Shown in pieces: positions 1 through 5,715 of a stretch of 19,397 bases of DNA. Position numbers and translations under genes: made by a program. The DNA comes from an uncultured Collinsella sp. (GTDB lineage Bacteria > Actinomycetota > Coriobacteriia > Coriobacteriales > Coriobacteriaceae): assembly GCA_900544845.1 (NCBI GenBank), contig UQWV01000038.1, positions 1 to 19,397 on the forward strand, read 5' to 3'. The stretch's first letter is position 1. Each line of letters begins with the position of its first letter. Under the pieces are notes generated by a model. That model saw only the letters and a program-made list of their open reading frames with translations, ran no database searches and was not told the origin of the DNA.

Positions 1-377
1 CCTCTCGGCGGCCTTGCGAAAAACAAATCCAAGTTAGACCATTTCAAATGGTTCGATGTCTGCCCGGATGCGACACTGAAGTAAGTGTCCATCCTCGCAG
101 TATCCGGTTCTCAAGGTGCACGCTTTGCGGCTCATCCGGTCCGACCGGGCCGCGCGGCAAGGAGATATATTGCCAGACCGCGAAGCCCTGTGGGACGTCA
201 ATTCCACTCTTCACAAGTCCTACACAACATATTGCTTTCTATAGGTAATAGAAAGACTGGTGTGGATCTTCCGCACGTATCAGATGATGACCCTTTGGTT
301 CGGGAATATATAGAGATCGGTCACCTGTAAGTGTTTATCTACCCGCGCTTTTAGCAATGTAGACCAGCGCTTTCGAT
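1..377 (-). other. Gene-free structured region, possible rRNA-operon leader
   Basis: No convincing coding sequence: the short plus-strand ORFs have no family resemblance and no clear ribosome binding site. Read on the minus strand, the stretch has several small perfect hairpins: an 8-bp stem at 235-255 with a 5-nt loop, a 6-bp stem at 72-89 and a near-palindrome at 37-54. It also has the motif CCTTGAGAACC at 106-116, which resembles the boxA antitermination element (TTTGAGAAC-like) of actinobacterial rRNA leaders and spacers. A TATATT -10-like hexamer lies at 305-310 without a good -35. My inference is the start of an rRNA transcription unit running off the left edge. An unknown small RNA is the alternative. 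Confidence 0.3.
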
Positions 378-415
378 AAAAAAAGAGGGAGCGCCGCGCA
401 CAACGCGACACTCCC
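378..415 (-). terminator. Intrinsic terminator of infC-rpmI-rplT
   Basis: On the minus strand, 22 nt past the rplT stop codon, a stem pairs GGGAG with CTCCC and, after a small internal loop, CGCG with CGCG. Seven T residues follow directly (378-384). It closes the ribosomal protein operon. Confidence 0.85.
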
Positions 416-436
416 CTAGCGATTCAAGAGAATCTA

Positions 437-796
437 TTAGGCCTCGAGAGCCTTCTTGGCGATGGTAGCCAGCTCGTTGAAGGACTCGATGTCCTCGTAA
501 GCCATCTGAGCCAGGACCTTGCGGTCGAGCTCGATGCCGGCAACCTTCAGGCCGTGCATGAACTGAGAGTAAGAGATGTCGTTCAGACGAGCAGCAGCGT
601 TGATACGAGTGATCCAGAGAGAACGGATCTCGCGCTTCTTGTTGCGGCGATCACGATACTGATACTGCAGGGAGTGCTGGACCTGCTCTTTAGCATGCTT
701 GTAAGTACGCGAAGCGGCACCGTAGTAACCCTTCGCACGGTGCATAACGGTACGGCGCTTCTTCTTGGCGGCAACAGCGCGCTTAATACGTGCCAT
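437..796 (-). CDS. rplT: 50S ribosomal protein L20
   Basis: L20 is a primary 23S rRNA-binding protein needed early in large-subunit assembly. In several bacteria it also represses its own operon by binding the infC or rpmI leader. The 119-residue product has the normal family length. It opens with the expected MARIKRAV, has a very basic N-terminal half that would thread into rRNA (KKKRR, then HRAKGYYG), and a globular C-terminal half containing SQFMHGLK and LAQMAYED. An AGGAG lies 10 nt before the ATG. It is the last gene of infC-rpmI-rplT, 46 nt after rpmI, and is followed by a strong terminator. Confidence 0.98.
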   Translation of the reverse strand: MARIKRAVAAKKKRRTVMHRAKGYYGAASRTYKHAKEQVQHSLQYQYRDRRNKKREIRSLWITRINAAARLNDISYSQFMHGLKVAGIELDRKVLAQMAYEDIESFNELATIAKKALEA

Positions 797-842
797 GTTC
801 TATCAACTCCTAGACGGTAAAACGAAAAACGGGAACGCGAAC

Positions 843-1034
843 TTAGGCGAGACGCGACTTGATGACCTTGCGGTCGGCAGCGGCGATCTCGGTCTCCTGA
901 CGGAAGCCACGCTTACGCTTGGTGGACTTCTTGCTCAGGATGTGGCTCTTGAAAGCCTTGGCGCGCATAAGCTTGCCGGTACCAGTCTTGCGGAAACGCT
1001 TCTTGGTGCCGCTGTGGGACTTCATCTTAGGCAT
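843..1034 (-). CDS. rpmI: 50S ribosomal protein L35
   Basis: L35 is a small basic protein of the large ribosomal subunit. The 63-residue product starts with the family signature MPKMKSHSGTKKRF and is rich in Lys and Arg throughout (for example KKSTKRKRGFR). Its length is typical. The ribosome binding site AAGGAG is 6 nt before the ATG. It is the middle gene of the classic infC-rpmI-rplT cluster, 32 nt downstream of infC. Confidence 0.97.
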   Translation of the reverse strand: MPKMKSHSGTKKRFRKTGTGKLMRAKAFKSHILSKKSTKRKRGFRQETEIAAADRKVIKSRLA

Positions 1035-1066
1035 GAAATACTCCTTAATCGGTTACAGAACACTAG

Positions 1067-1621
1067 TTACTTGGTATCGCTTGCCGCTTTATCCTCATCG
1101 AAGGCGCCCTTAATCGGGGCGAGCAGCATAAGCATGTTACGGCCTTCCATCTTAGGCTTGGACTCGACCGTAGCGTAAGGCTTGAGATCCTCGGCGAGAC
1201 GCTCGAGAACGTTAAGGCCCTGCTCCGGGTGAGCCATCTCACGGCCGCGGAACATGATGGTGATCTTAACGCGTGCGCCCTTCTTGAGGAAACGCAGAAC
1301 GTGGCCCTTCTTGGTCTCGTAGTCGCCAACGTCGATCTTGGGTCGGAACTTCATTTCCTTGACCTCGACCTTGGACTGGTTCTTACGAGCAGCCTTGGCC
1401 TTCATGGCCTGCTGATACTTGAACTTACCGTAGTCCATGACCTTGCAGACCGGCGGCTCCGCGTTGGGAGCGATCTCGACCAGGTCGAGACCCTGATCGT
1501 CGGCGACGCGCTGAGCATCGCGGATGGCGAACAGGCCGAGCTGAGAGCCATCGACGCCAATCAAACGGCACGAAGATGCAGTAATCTCGTCGTTGATGCG
1601 GGTGTCATCAGACTTAGCTAT
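1067..1621 (-). CDS. infC: Translation initiation factor IF-3, probable AUA start
   Basis: IF-3 binds the 30S subunit, keeps it apart from 50S and proofreads start-codon/initiator-tRNA pairing. The protein has the N-terminal domain (RINDEI, then DLVEIAPNAEPPVCKVMDYG), a Lys-rich linker, and the C-terminal domain (VKEMKFRPKI, RVKITIMFRGREM, and a PKMEGRNMLMLLAP-type end). An in-frame ATG exists at 1636, but only a T-run precedes it and it overlaps a GGAGGT. That GGAGGT (1629-1634) sits 7 nt before an ATA at 1619-1621, giving an IAKSDDTRINDEI N-terminus like B. subtilis IF-3. I therefore place the start at the ATA (184 residues). Rare start codons on infC are known to allow autoregulation by IF-3. 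An automated gene finder would report 1636 (189 residues). Confidence 0.9.
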   Translation of the reverse strand: MAKSDDTRINDEITASSCRLIGVDGSQLGLFAIRDAQRVADDQGLDLVEIAPNAEPPVCKVMDYGKFKYQQAMKAKAARKNQSKVEVKEMKFRPKIDVGDYETKKGHVLRFLKKGARVKITIMFRGREMAHPEQGLNVLERLAEDLKPYATVESKPKMEGRNMLMLLAPIKGAFDEDKAASDTK

Positions 1622-1628
1622 TTTCCCT

Positions 1629-1634
1629 ACCTCC
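1629..1634 (-). promoter_or_regulatory. Ribosome binding site deciding the infC start
   Basis: GGAGGT lies 7 nt upstream of the ATA at 1619-1621, an ideal spacing. The ATG at 1636 overlaps this motif and has only TTATTTTTTTATGA before it, so it has no ribosome binding site of its own. Confidence 0.7.
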
Positions 1635-1640
1635 ATTCAT

Positions 1641-1674
1641 AAAAAAATAACCCGGCGCTTCTCAGCAACCAGGT
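1641..1674 (-). terminator. Attenuator-like hairpin in the infC leader
   Basis: On the minus strand ACCTGG (1669-1674) pairs with CCGGGT (1650-1655) across a 14-nt loop. After TTA comes a 7-T run (1641-1647), all just upstream of the infC ribosome binding site. A terminator directly ahead of its own operon suggests transcription attenuation. B. subtilis infC is controlled by L20 at a leader terminator. The same GCGCC (1654-1658) could instead pair with GGCGC (1742-1746), which would prevent the terminator from forming. Confidence 0.5.
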
Positions 1675-1754
1675 CGTACACATAGACATCCTCGATTTGA
1701 GGAAGGTAATCTAAGTTGTATGACCAGTCAGCTGCTCATTGGCGCCAAAAGGTG

Positions 1755-1770
1755 GGAACCCTCGGGTTCC
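1755..1770 (-). other. Leader hairpin upstream of infC
   Basis: A perfect 6-bp stem (GGAACC/GGTTCC) with a CGAG tetraloop on the minus strand. It would lie near the 5' end of the predicted infC leader RNA and is a plausible part of a regulatory fold. Confidence 0.45.
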
Positions 1771-1803
1771 TCTTTAGGGCATTGCGGGAACAACGCCTTG
1801 TGG

Positions 1804-1809
1804 ATAATA
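1804..1809 (-). promoter_or_regulatory. Probable promoter -10 of the infC operon
   Basis: TATTAT is preceded by TGT, forming an extended -10 (TGnTATTAT). The -35 region at 17 nt is weak (ATGTGA). Transcription starting near 1797 would give a leader of about 175 nt containing the hairpin and the attenuator. Confidence 0.4.
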
Positions 1810-1838
1810 ACACGTACAGCGCGTTATCACATTACGTA

Positions 1839-1901
1839 CACGAAAAAGGGGCCTTAACCCCCTTGAACGCTCGCTTGCATGTATGGCACTCGAGGCGAGA
1901 C
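1839..1901 (-). repeat. Degenerate second copy of the tRNA-Leu 3' end plus terminator
   Basis: These 63 bases match 2021-2085 at about 57 of 65 aligned positions: six substitutions and two 1-base indels. The copy includes the terminator, the flanking spacer, a CCA-like TGG and the 3' acceptor/T-arm segment of tRNA-Leu. The rest of the tRNA body is absent, so this is a relic. It could come from an ancient tandem tRNA duplication or from an element that integrated at the tRNA 3' end. Confidence 0.75.
1843..1864 (-). terminator. Duplicated intrinsic terminator
   Basis: On the minus strand AAGGGG pairs with CCCCTT and runs into TTT. It is the diverged copy of the terminator at 2025-2048. It lies upstream of the infC promoter and would insulate that operon from tRNA transcription. 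Confidence 0.7.
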
Positions 1902-1902
1902 C

Positions 1903-1989
1903 GAAGGGCCTTCGCTTCGCGAAGTCCCGGGCTTCGGGCGCGTGGCGCCCTCGCCGCGCTCCGCTTCAAACAGGCCACAGGCCTGTTTG
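1903..1989. repeat. Palindrome-dense spacer between the two tRNA-end repeats
   Basis: Within 90 bases there are several perfect palindromes: CTTCGCGAAG near 1914-1923, GGGCGC-GTG-GCGCCC at 1936-1950, and a 10-bp stem with a 3-nt loop at 1967-1989 (CAAACAGGCC/GGCCTGTTTG). No coding potential is seen. It resembles a REP-like element, but no second copy occurs in this window. Confidence 0.45.
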
Positions 1990-2020
1990 CTTAACGCTTC
2001 GTGCGCTCACGCGAGTTCGG

Positions 2021-2085
2021 CACGAAAAAGGGGGCCGCAACCCCCCTTGAACGCTCACTTGCATGTATGGTGCCCGAGGCGAGAC
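2021..2085 (-). repeat. Reference copy of the tRNA-Leu 3' end/terminator repeat
   Basis: This is the partner of the degenerate repeat at 1839-1901, in the same orientation. It spans the terminator, 19 nt of spacer and the last 18 nt of tRNA-Leu. The two copies start 182 bp apart. Confidence 0.75.
2025..2048 (-). terminator. Intrinsic terminator of tRNA-Leu
   Basis: On the minus strand AAGGGGG pairs with CCCCCTT around a GTTGCGG-type loop and continues into TTT, 19 nt after the encoded CCA end of the tRNA. Confidence 0.8.
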
Positions 2086-2154
2086 TCGAACTCGCACGTT
2101 GTTGCCAACGGTGGATTTTGAGTCCACTGCGTCTGCCAATTCCGCCACTCGGGC
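2068..2154 (-). tRNA. tRNA-Leu (anticodon CAA)
   Basis: The 87-nt gene folds as a class II tRNA. The acceptor stem GCCCGAG pairs with CTCGGGC, then discriminator A and an encoded CCA. The D-arm is GTGGCGGAATTGGCAGAC. The anticodon stem GTGGA/TCCAC encloses the loop CTCAAAA, giving anticodon CAA, which reads UUG. A long variable arm and the T-arm motif GTTCGAGTC follow. The CAA anticodon and long variable arm identify leucine. It lies 39 nt downstream of the transglutaminase-like gene. Confidence 0.97.
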
Positions 2155-2193
2155 ACGTAATGCGTGAGTTAGTTTATCACAGCTTTCTACCGA

Positions 2194-3627
2194 TTAGTCC
2201 GAAAATGGAACTTCGAGCATTTCGATGAGTTCGACCGTGCGGAGCATCTCACGCTGACGGCATCCGCGACCGTCGACAGAAGCCTCACCCATCTGGTTAT
2301 CGTAAGGGTCCTCGCGCATGCCGTCAAAAGAGGGCTCAAACTCTGCCTGGAATCGATTGTTGGCCACCATACGCCACGGGTCGAGATTGCCAAAGTAGTG
2401 GCGGCGGCGCCACTCCTCCCCCATCCTGCGAGCAGAAGATCCAAATGACACGTCGGCGTTGAGCCAACCGGTCTGCGGCGTATAGAACTCTGCCCAGTCG
2501 TGCGACCCCACCGAATCGGGCGCAACATACAGGCCGCTCTGCCAACGGGCAGGCACGCCCGCGATACGGCACATGGTGATAAACGTGAGCGCCATAACGC
2601 CGCAATCGCCGCGGAGCGAATGCGCGCAGTCATCGGCAATAGATCCCAAAAGCAAGTACGGCGGCTGATAACGATAGTCGATATGCTGCGTCAGATAATC
2701 ATAGATAGCACGGGCGCGATCGAGCGGATCCTCGAGTCCGTCAACAACACCGGCCGTCAGCTGCTGCAGATACGGCGTGAATGCAATGTGCGGACGATCC
2801 TCGGAAATATCCTCGGGCAGAGGCGCGTCCATACGCGGATGAACCGGAAGTGTGCCACCGTAGACATCACAATAAGCAGCATCGATGTGATAACGATAAG
2901 TCACCGAGAATGAGCGCTCACTCGAAGAAGACCACGAGGCGGTACGCGCCGAAGCGTTCGCGGGAGCAACAGCACCCTCCGGCGTCATGTCGAGAATCTC
3001 GACCCGAGACTGCTGACGACAGGCAGCCGCGACGGGAAGCCAAGCGCAAACGGTCTCCCCCTCCAGAGCGCCGGGGACAGACAAGGACGCCTTAAGCGTA
3101 ATAACGCGAGTCAATCCGTTTTGCGACTCCATCTCCTTGAGCATCTCGTTGCGCAGCGCTATTCCGTCCGTAGAATCGGGACGCATGCCGGGGACCTCTT
3201 TGGGATATACGCGAAGCGAATCGAGGAAGTTATCGAGAACGAACAGCTCGCCATCGATAAAGCGCCAGTCAATACGCTCACGGTCAATCAGGTCGTCAAA
3301 CTGCTCCTCGGTAAACTCAGGCCACTCCTCGCGAATCATCGCAATAGCTCGATCGCGCGACACCGAAAAATGAAGCGGCGTCTCAAGCATGCGATACCGC
3401 TCGGCACGAACGCAGGCAGCAAGCGAGGGATCGGGGTCTTGGGCAAATAGGCGGTCGCAAGCCTCAATAGCCTGCGAAAGATACCCCGCGTCCTTTAAAC
3501 GCAGAATCTCGGGTGGCAAGCCAACATCTAGAAAACGGAAGTCATCATTGCAAACATCAACAGAGCAACCAACCGGCCCCTCGTCAATAACCTTCCCATC
3601 CGAAGGCAGCACATTAACAACAGCCAT
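2194..3627 (-). CDS. Transglutaminase-like cysteine protease-fold protein
   Basis: The C-terminal third carries the transglutaminase/papain-like core, with Cys in RGDCGVMALTF (residue 342), His in GSHDWAEFY (376) and Asp in WLNADVSFG (392). This is an intact catalytic triad. Transglutaminase-core proteins cleave or rearrange amide bonds; the substrate here cannot be told. The N-terminal 200 residues match nothing I recognise. No signal peptide or membrane segment is seen, so it is probably cytoplasmic. The frame is open to 3663, but that ATG has no ribosome binding site and a TACAAT -10 overlaps it. The ATG at 3627 has TTGGAG 6 nt upstream and gives 477 residues. It is monocistronic, with tRNA-Leu downstream. 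Confidence 0.8.
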   Translation of the reverse strand: MAVVNVLPSDGKVIDEGPVGCSVDVCNDDFRFLDVGLPPEILRLKDAGYLSQAIEACDRLFAQDPDPSLAACVRAERYRMLETPLHFSVSRDRAIAMIREEWPEFTEEQFDDLIDRERIDWRFIDGELFVLDNFLDSLRVYPKEVPGMRPDSTDGIALRNEMLKEMESQNGLTRVITLKASLSVPGALEGETVCAWLPVAAACRQQSRVEILDMTPEGAVAPANASARTASWSSSSERSFSVTYRYHIDAAYCDVYGGTLPVHPRMDAPLPEDISEDRPHIAFTPYLQQLTAGVVDGLEDPLDRARAIYDYLTQHIDYRYQPPYLLLGSIADDCAHSLRGDCGVMALTFITMCRIAGVPARWQSGLYVAPDSVGSHDWAEFYTPQTGWLNADVSFGSSARRMGEEWRRRHYFGNLDPWRMVANNRFQAEFEPSFDGMREDPYDNQMGEASVDGRGCRQREMLRTVELIEMLEVPFSD

Positions 3628-3661
3628 ACCAAACTCCAAGTCATTAGAACTCTTGAAGCCC

Positions 3662-3667
3662 ATTGTA
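3662..3667 (-). promoter_or_regulatory. Probable -10 of the transglutaminase-like gene
   Basis: TACAAT matches the consensus at five of six bases. TTGGGG stands 18 nt upstream as a weak -35. Transcription from about 3655 would exclude the ATG at 3663 and supports the start at 3627. Confidence 0.4.
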
Positions 3668-3674
3668 GCGAGAT

Positions 3675-3701
3675 AAAAAAGAAAGCCCCAACAAGGGAGC
3701 C
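3675..3701 (-). terminator. Probable terminator after the fba transcript
   Basis: On the minus strand GGCTCCC pairs with GGGGCT (one bulge, TTGTT loop), followed by a T-rich run ending in six Ts. It lies between fba plus its fold-back element and the next gene. Confidence 0.4.
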
Positions 3702-3767
3702 ATCAACACCGCCGAGCGGTAGTCAAAATATGAATCCAGCCCAGTAACCCTGTAGCGAGTTAACGAA

Positions 3768-3860
3768 GGAGGCCCCGTTCACCCGAAGCTTTTCCCATTG
3801 CGCGACTTCTGGCAAAGCCAGGTGAGCGCAAGGGAAAAGCGTAGGGTGAACGGGGCCTCC
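3768..3860. repeat. 93-nt fold-back (long inverted repeat) element
   Basis: Four nested perfect stems share one axis: 17 bp (3768-3784 with 3844-3860), 9 bp (3788-3796 with 3832-3840), 6 bp (3798-3803 with 3826-3831) and 5 bp (3809-3813 with 3817-3821), closing on an AAA loop. Total pairing is 37 bp, with only small internal loops. No T-run follows on either strand, so it is not a standard intrinsic terminator. It starts 22 nt past the fba stop codon. It could protect the fba mRNA 3' end or be a small fold-back mobile element. Confidence 0.8.
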
Positions 3861-3882
3861 GACGGGAAAGTTAAACCGCTAC

Positions 3883-4749
3883 TTACGCCTTGTTGACGGA
3901 GCCAAACTCCTCCATGAGCTCCTTGGTGCGGGCAACGATGTTGTCGCGACCAGGCTTGAGGAGCTTGCGGGGGTCGAAGCCCTTGCCCTGCTGATCCTTG
4001 CCAGCCTCGATGTACTCGCGAACGCCCTTGGCGAAGACGAGCTGCAGGTCGGTGTTGACGTTGATCTTGGAGATACCCAGGGAGATGGCCTTCTTGATCT
4101 GATCCTCGGGGATGCCGGTGCCACCATGCAGAACGAGGGGCAGGTCGCCGGTCTGAGCCTTGATCTCGCCCAGACGCTCGAAGGAAAGGCCAGCCCAGTC
4201 GGCGGGGTACACGCCGTGGATGTTGCCGATACCGCAGGCGAGGAAGTCGACGCCCAGGTCAGCAATCTGCTTGCACTCAGCGGGGTCAGCGAGCTCGCCG
4301 TTGGAGGTCACGCCGTCCTCGGTGCCGCCGATACCGCCGACCTCGGCCTCGATGGACATGCCCTTGGAGTGGGCAAGCTCAACGAGCTCCTTGGTGCGGT
4401 CGAGGTTAAGCTGGAAGGTCTCCTCGTGAGAGCCGTCATACATGATGGACGTGAAGCCGGCCTCGATGCACTTGAAGCAGTCCTCGTAAGAACCGTGATC
4501 GAGGTGAAGGGCGACGGGAACGGTAACGCCCGTGGCCTCGACGGCAGCCTTGACCATGTCGGCGCAGACCTTGAAACCGCCCATCCACTTAGCGGCACCA
4601 GCGGTGCACTGAAGGATCAGCGGAGACTTGGCCTCCTCGGCGGCCTGGAGAATAGCCAGGGTCCACTCGAGGTTGTTGGTGTTGAAGGCACCGAGAGCGT
4701 ACTTGCCGGCCTCGGCCTTCTTGAGCATGTCTGCTGCGTTGACGAGCAT
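3883..4749 (-). CDS. fba: Class II fructose-bisphosphate aldolase
   Basis: This zinc enzyme cleaves fructose 1,6-bisphosphate to dihydroxyacetone phosphate and glyceraldehyde 3-phosphate in glycolysis, and works in reverse in gluconeogenesis. The 288-residue product has the class II hallmarks: LHLDHGS at 81-87 (catalytic Asp84, zinc His85), EAEVGGIGG from 134, the zinc ligands His178 (GNIHG) and His208 (LHGGTG), and NVNTD at 230-234 for phosphate binding. The frame is open further upstream (to 5016), but the ATG at 4749 has AGGAGGT 7 nt before it and gives the usual N-terminus. A shorter FbaA-type paralogue acting on tagatose bisphosphate cannot be fully excluded. Confidence 0.95.
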   Translation of the reverse strand: MLVNAADMLKKAEAGKYALGAFNTNNLEWTLAILQAAEEAKSPLILQCTAGAAKWMGGFKVCADMVKAAVEATGVTVPVALHLDHGSYEDCFKCIEAGFTSIMYDGSHEETFQLNLDRTKELVELAHSKGMSIEAEVGGIGGTEDGVTSNGELADPAECKQIADLGVDFLACGIGNIHGVYPADWAGLSFERLGEIKAQTGDLPLVLHGGTGIPEDQIKKAISLGISKINVNTDLQLVFAKGVREYIEAGKDQQGKGFDPRKLLKPGRDNIVARTKELMEEFGSVNKA

Positions 4750-4789
4750 AAAAGAAACCTCCTGTAAGGTTGCTCCGATAACGCCTGAG

Positions 4790-4795
4790 ATTTTA
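4790..4795 (-). promoter_or_regulatory. Probable extended -10 promoter of fba
   Basis: TAAAAT (five of six consensus bases) is preceded by TGG, an extended -10, about 40 nt before the fba start. The -35 region is weak. The 194-nt gap to the preceding hydrolase gene fits separate transcription of fba. Confidence 0.4.
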
Positions 4796-4943
4796 CCACG
4801 ACATACCCGAGCATAAACGTTCGTTTGTTCACGAATACCATCCGATTGGACAAATTTTGACCGTTTGCCCCACAGAATCGACCCACTGGGGAAAATAGCT
4901 TGACGATTGAGCGGTCTTCGTGGTTCGAAAGACGGCTTCGAGC

Positions 4944-5633
4944 CTACATCTGCATAAACGGATTCTGCATAAGTTCGCGCGCCATCGTGGTCGAATCGCC
5001 ATGGCCCGTCAAGCAAACGGTATCGGGCGGAAGCGTCTTGGCAAGTTTGGAGAGCGAGCGCATAATCGCTGCCTCGTCACCGCCGGAAAGATCGGTACGA
5101 CCGTGGCTGCCCGGGAAAAGCGTGTCGCCCACAAAGGCGATGTTCCCCTGCTCGGTCGCGGCGAACAGGACGATGCCGCCCGGCGTATGCCCCGGCGTCT
5201 CGATCACCTGCAGACAGACGTCGCCCACCTCGATTGTATCGCCCTCGGCAAGCAAGCGCGTCGGCTCACCCGGATCGGGCGTCTCGATACCCCACATGGC
5301 GCGCTGCTCCTCGATATTTGCGCGAGGTACCGTCACGTCCTTAGCGCACAACTCATATAGTGCGCCGTCGCCAACAACAGCTCGAACCCCGGCGACCCCG
5401 CCAACATGGTCGGCATGACCGTGCGTGCAGACAGAGCCGAGTACGCGCACCTCGGGATGCGCGGTGCGGATATGCTCCACAAGACGCTCGCCCTCCCACG
5501 CCGGATCGACGATTAAGCACTCGTCATTCGAAATCACGGCGTAACTGTTGGTCTGAATCGGGCCGTTGACGAGCGCCTCAATCGAAGCCGCGCCTCGGGG
5601 TATCAGGTCCAAAGTCATATCGCCCATGCGCAT
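4944..5633 (-). CDS. MBL-fold metal-dependent hydrolase (glyoxalase II-like)
   Basis: The 229-residue protein has the full metallo-beta-lactamase metal site: THGHADH at 70-76 (His71, His73, Asp75, His76), His149 in TPGHTPG, Asp170 in FVGDTLF and His211 in LTGHGD. The TPGHTPG and GDTLFPGSHGR motifs place it in the glyoxalase II/YcbL-like group, whose members hydrolyse thioesters. Its own substrate is unknown. AAGGAG lies 3 nt before the ATG at 5633 and 9 nt before a second ATG at 5627, so the true start may be two codons later. It follows rel after an 82-nt gap holding a hairpin. Confidence 0.88.
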   Translation of the reverse strand: MRMGDMTLDLIPRGAASIEALVNGPIQTNSYAVISNDECLIVDPAWEGERLVEHIRTAHPEVRVLGSVCTHGHADHVGGVAGVRAVVGDGALYELCAKDVTVPRANIEEQRAMWGIETPDPGEPTRLLAEGDTIEVGDVCLQVIETPGHTPGGIVLFAATEQGNIAFVGDTLFPGSHGRTDLSGGDEAAIMRSLSKLAKTLPPDTVCLTGHGDSTTMARELMQNPFMQM

Positions 5634-5644
5634 ACTCTCCTTCT

Positions 5645-5682
5645 AAAATACGTTCGAGGCACCAAACGATGCCTCGAACGTA
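5645..5682 (-). terminator. Intergenic hairpin/attenuator between rel and the hydrolase gene
   Basis: A perfect 13-bp stem (5649-5661 with 5670-5682) with an 8-nt loop, followed on the minus strand by four Ts and immediately by the hydrolase ribosome binding site. The short T-run suggests a partial terminator that lowers downstream expression, or an mRNA processing site. Confidence 0.6.
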
Positions 5683-5715
5683 ACCAATATCTATGATGCT
5701 GAGAGGCTCTCGCAC

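Noticed and set aside
48..330. Two overlapping short plus-strand ORFs
   Set aside because: No family match or good ribosome binding site, and the stretch looks like structured RNA on the other strand.
1839..2154. Possible CRISPR array
   Set aside because: Only two repeat copies, which include a tRNA end and terminator. There is no regular spacer pattern and no cas gene.
1716..2228. Several short plus-strand ORFs across the tRNA region
   Set aside because: They cross the tRNA-Leu gene, its terminators and the repeat copies, so they are chance frames in non-coding DNA.
4853..4880. Possible terminator after the MBL hydrolase gene
   Set aside because: Only a 5-bp CCCCA/TGGGG stem with no T-run; too weak to call.
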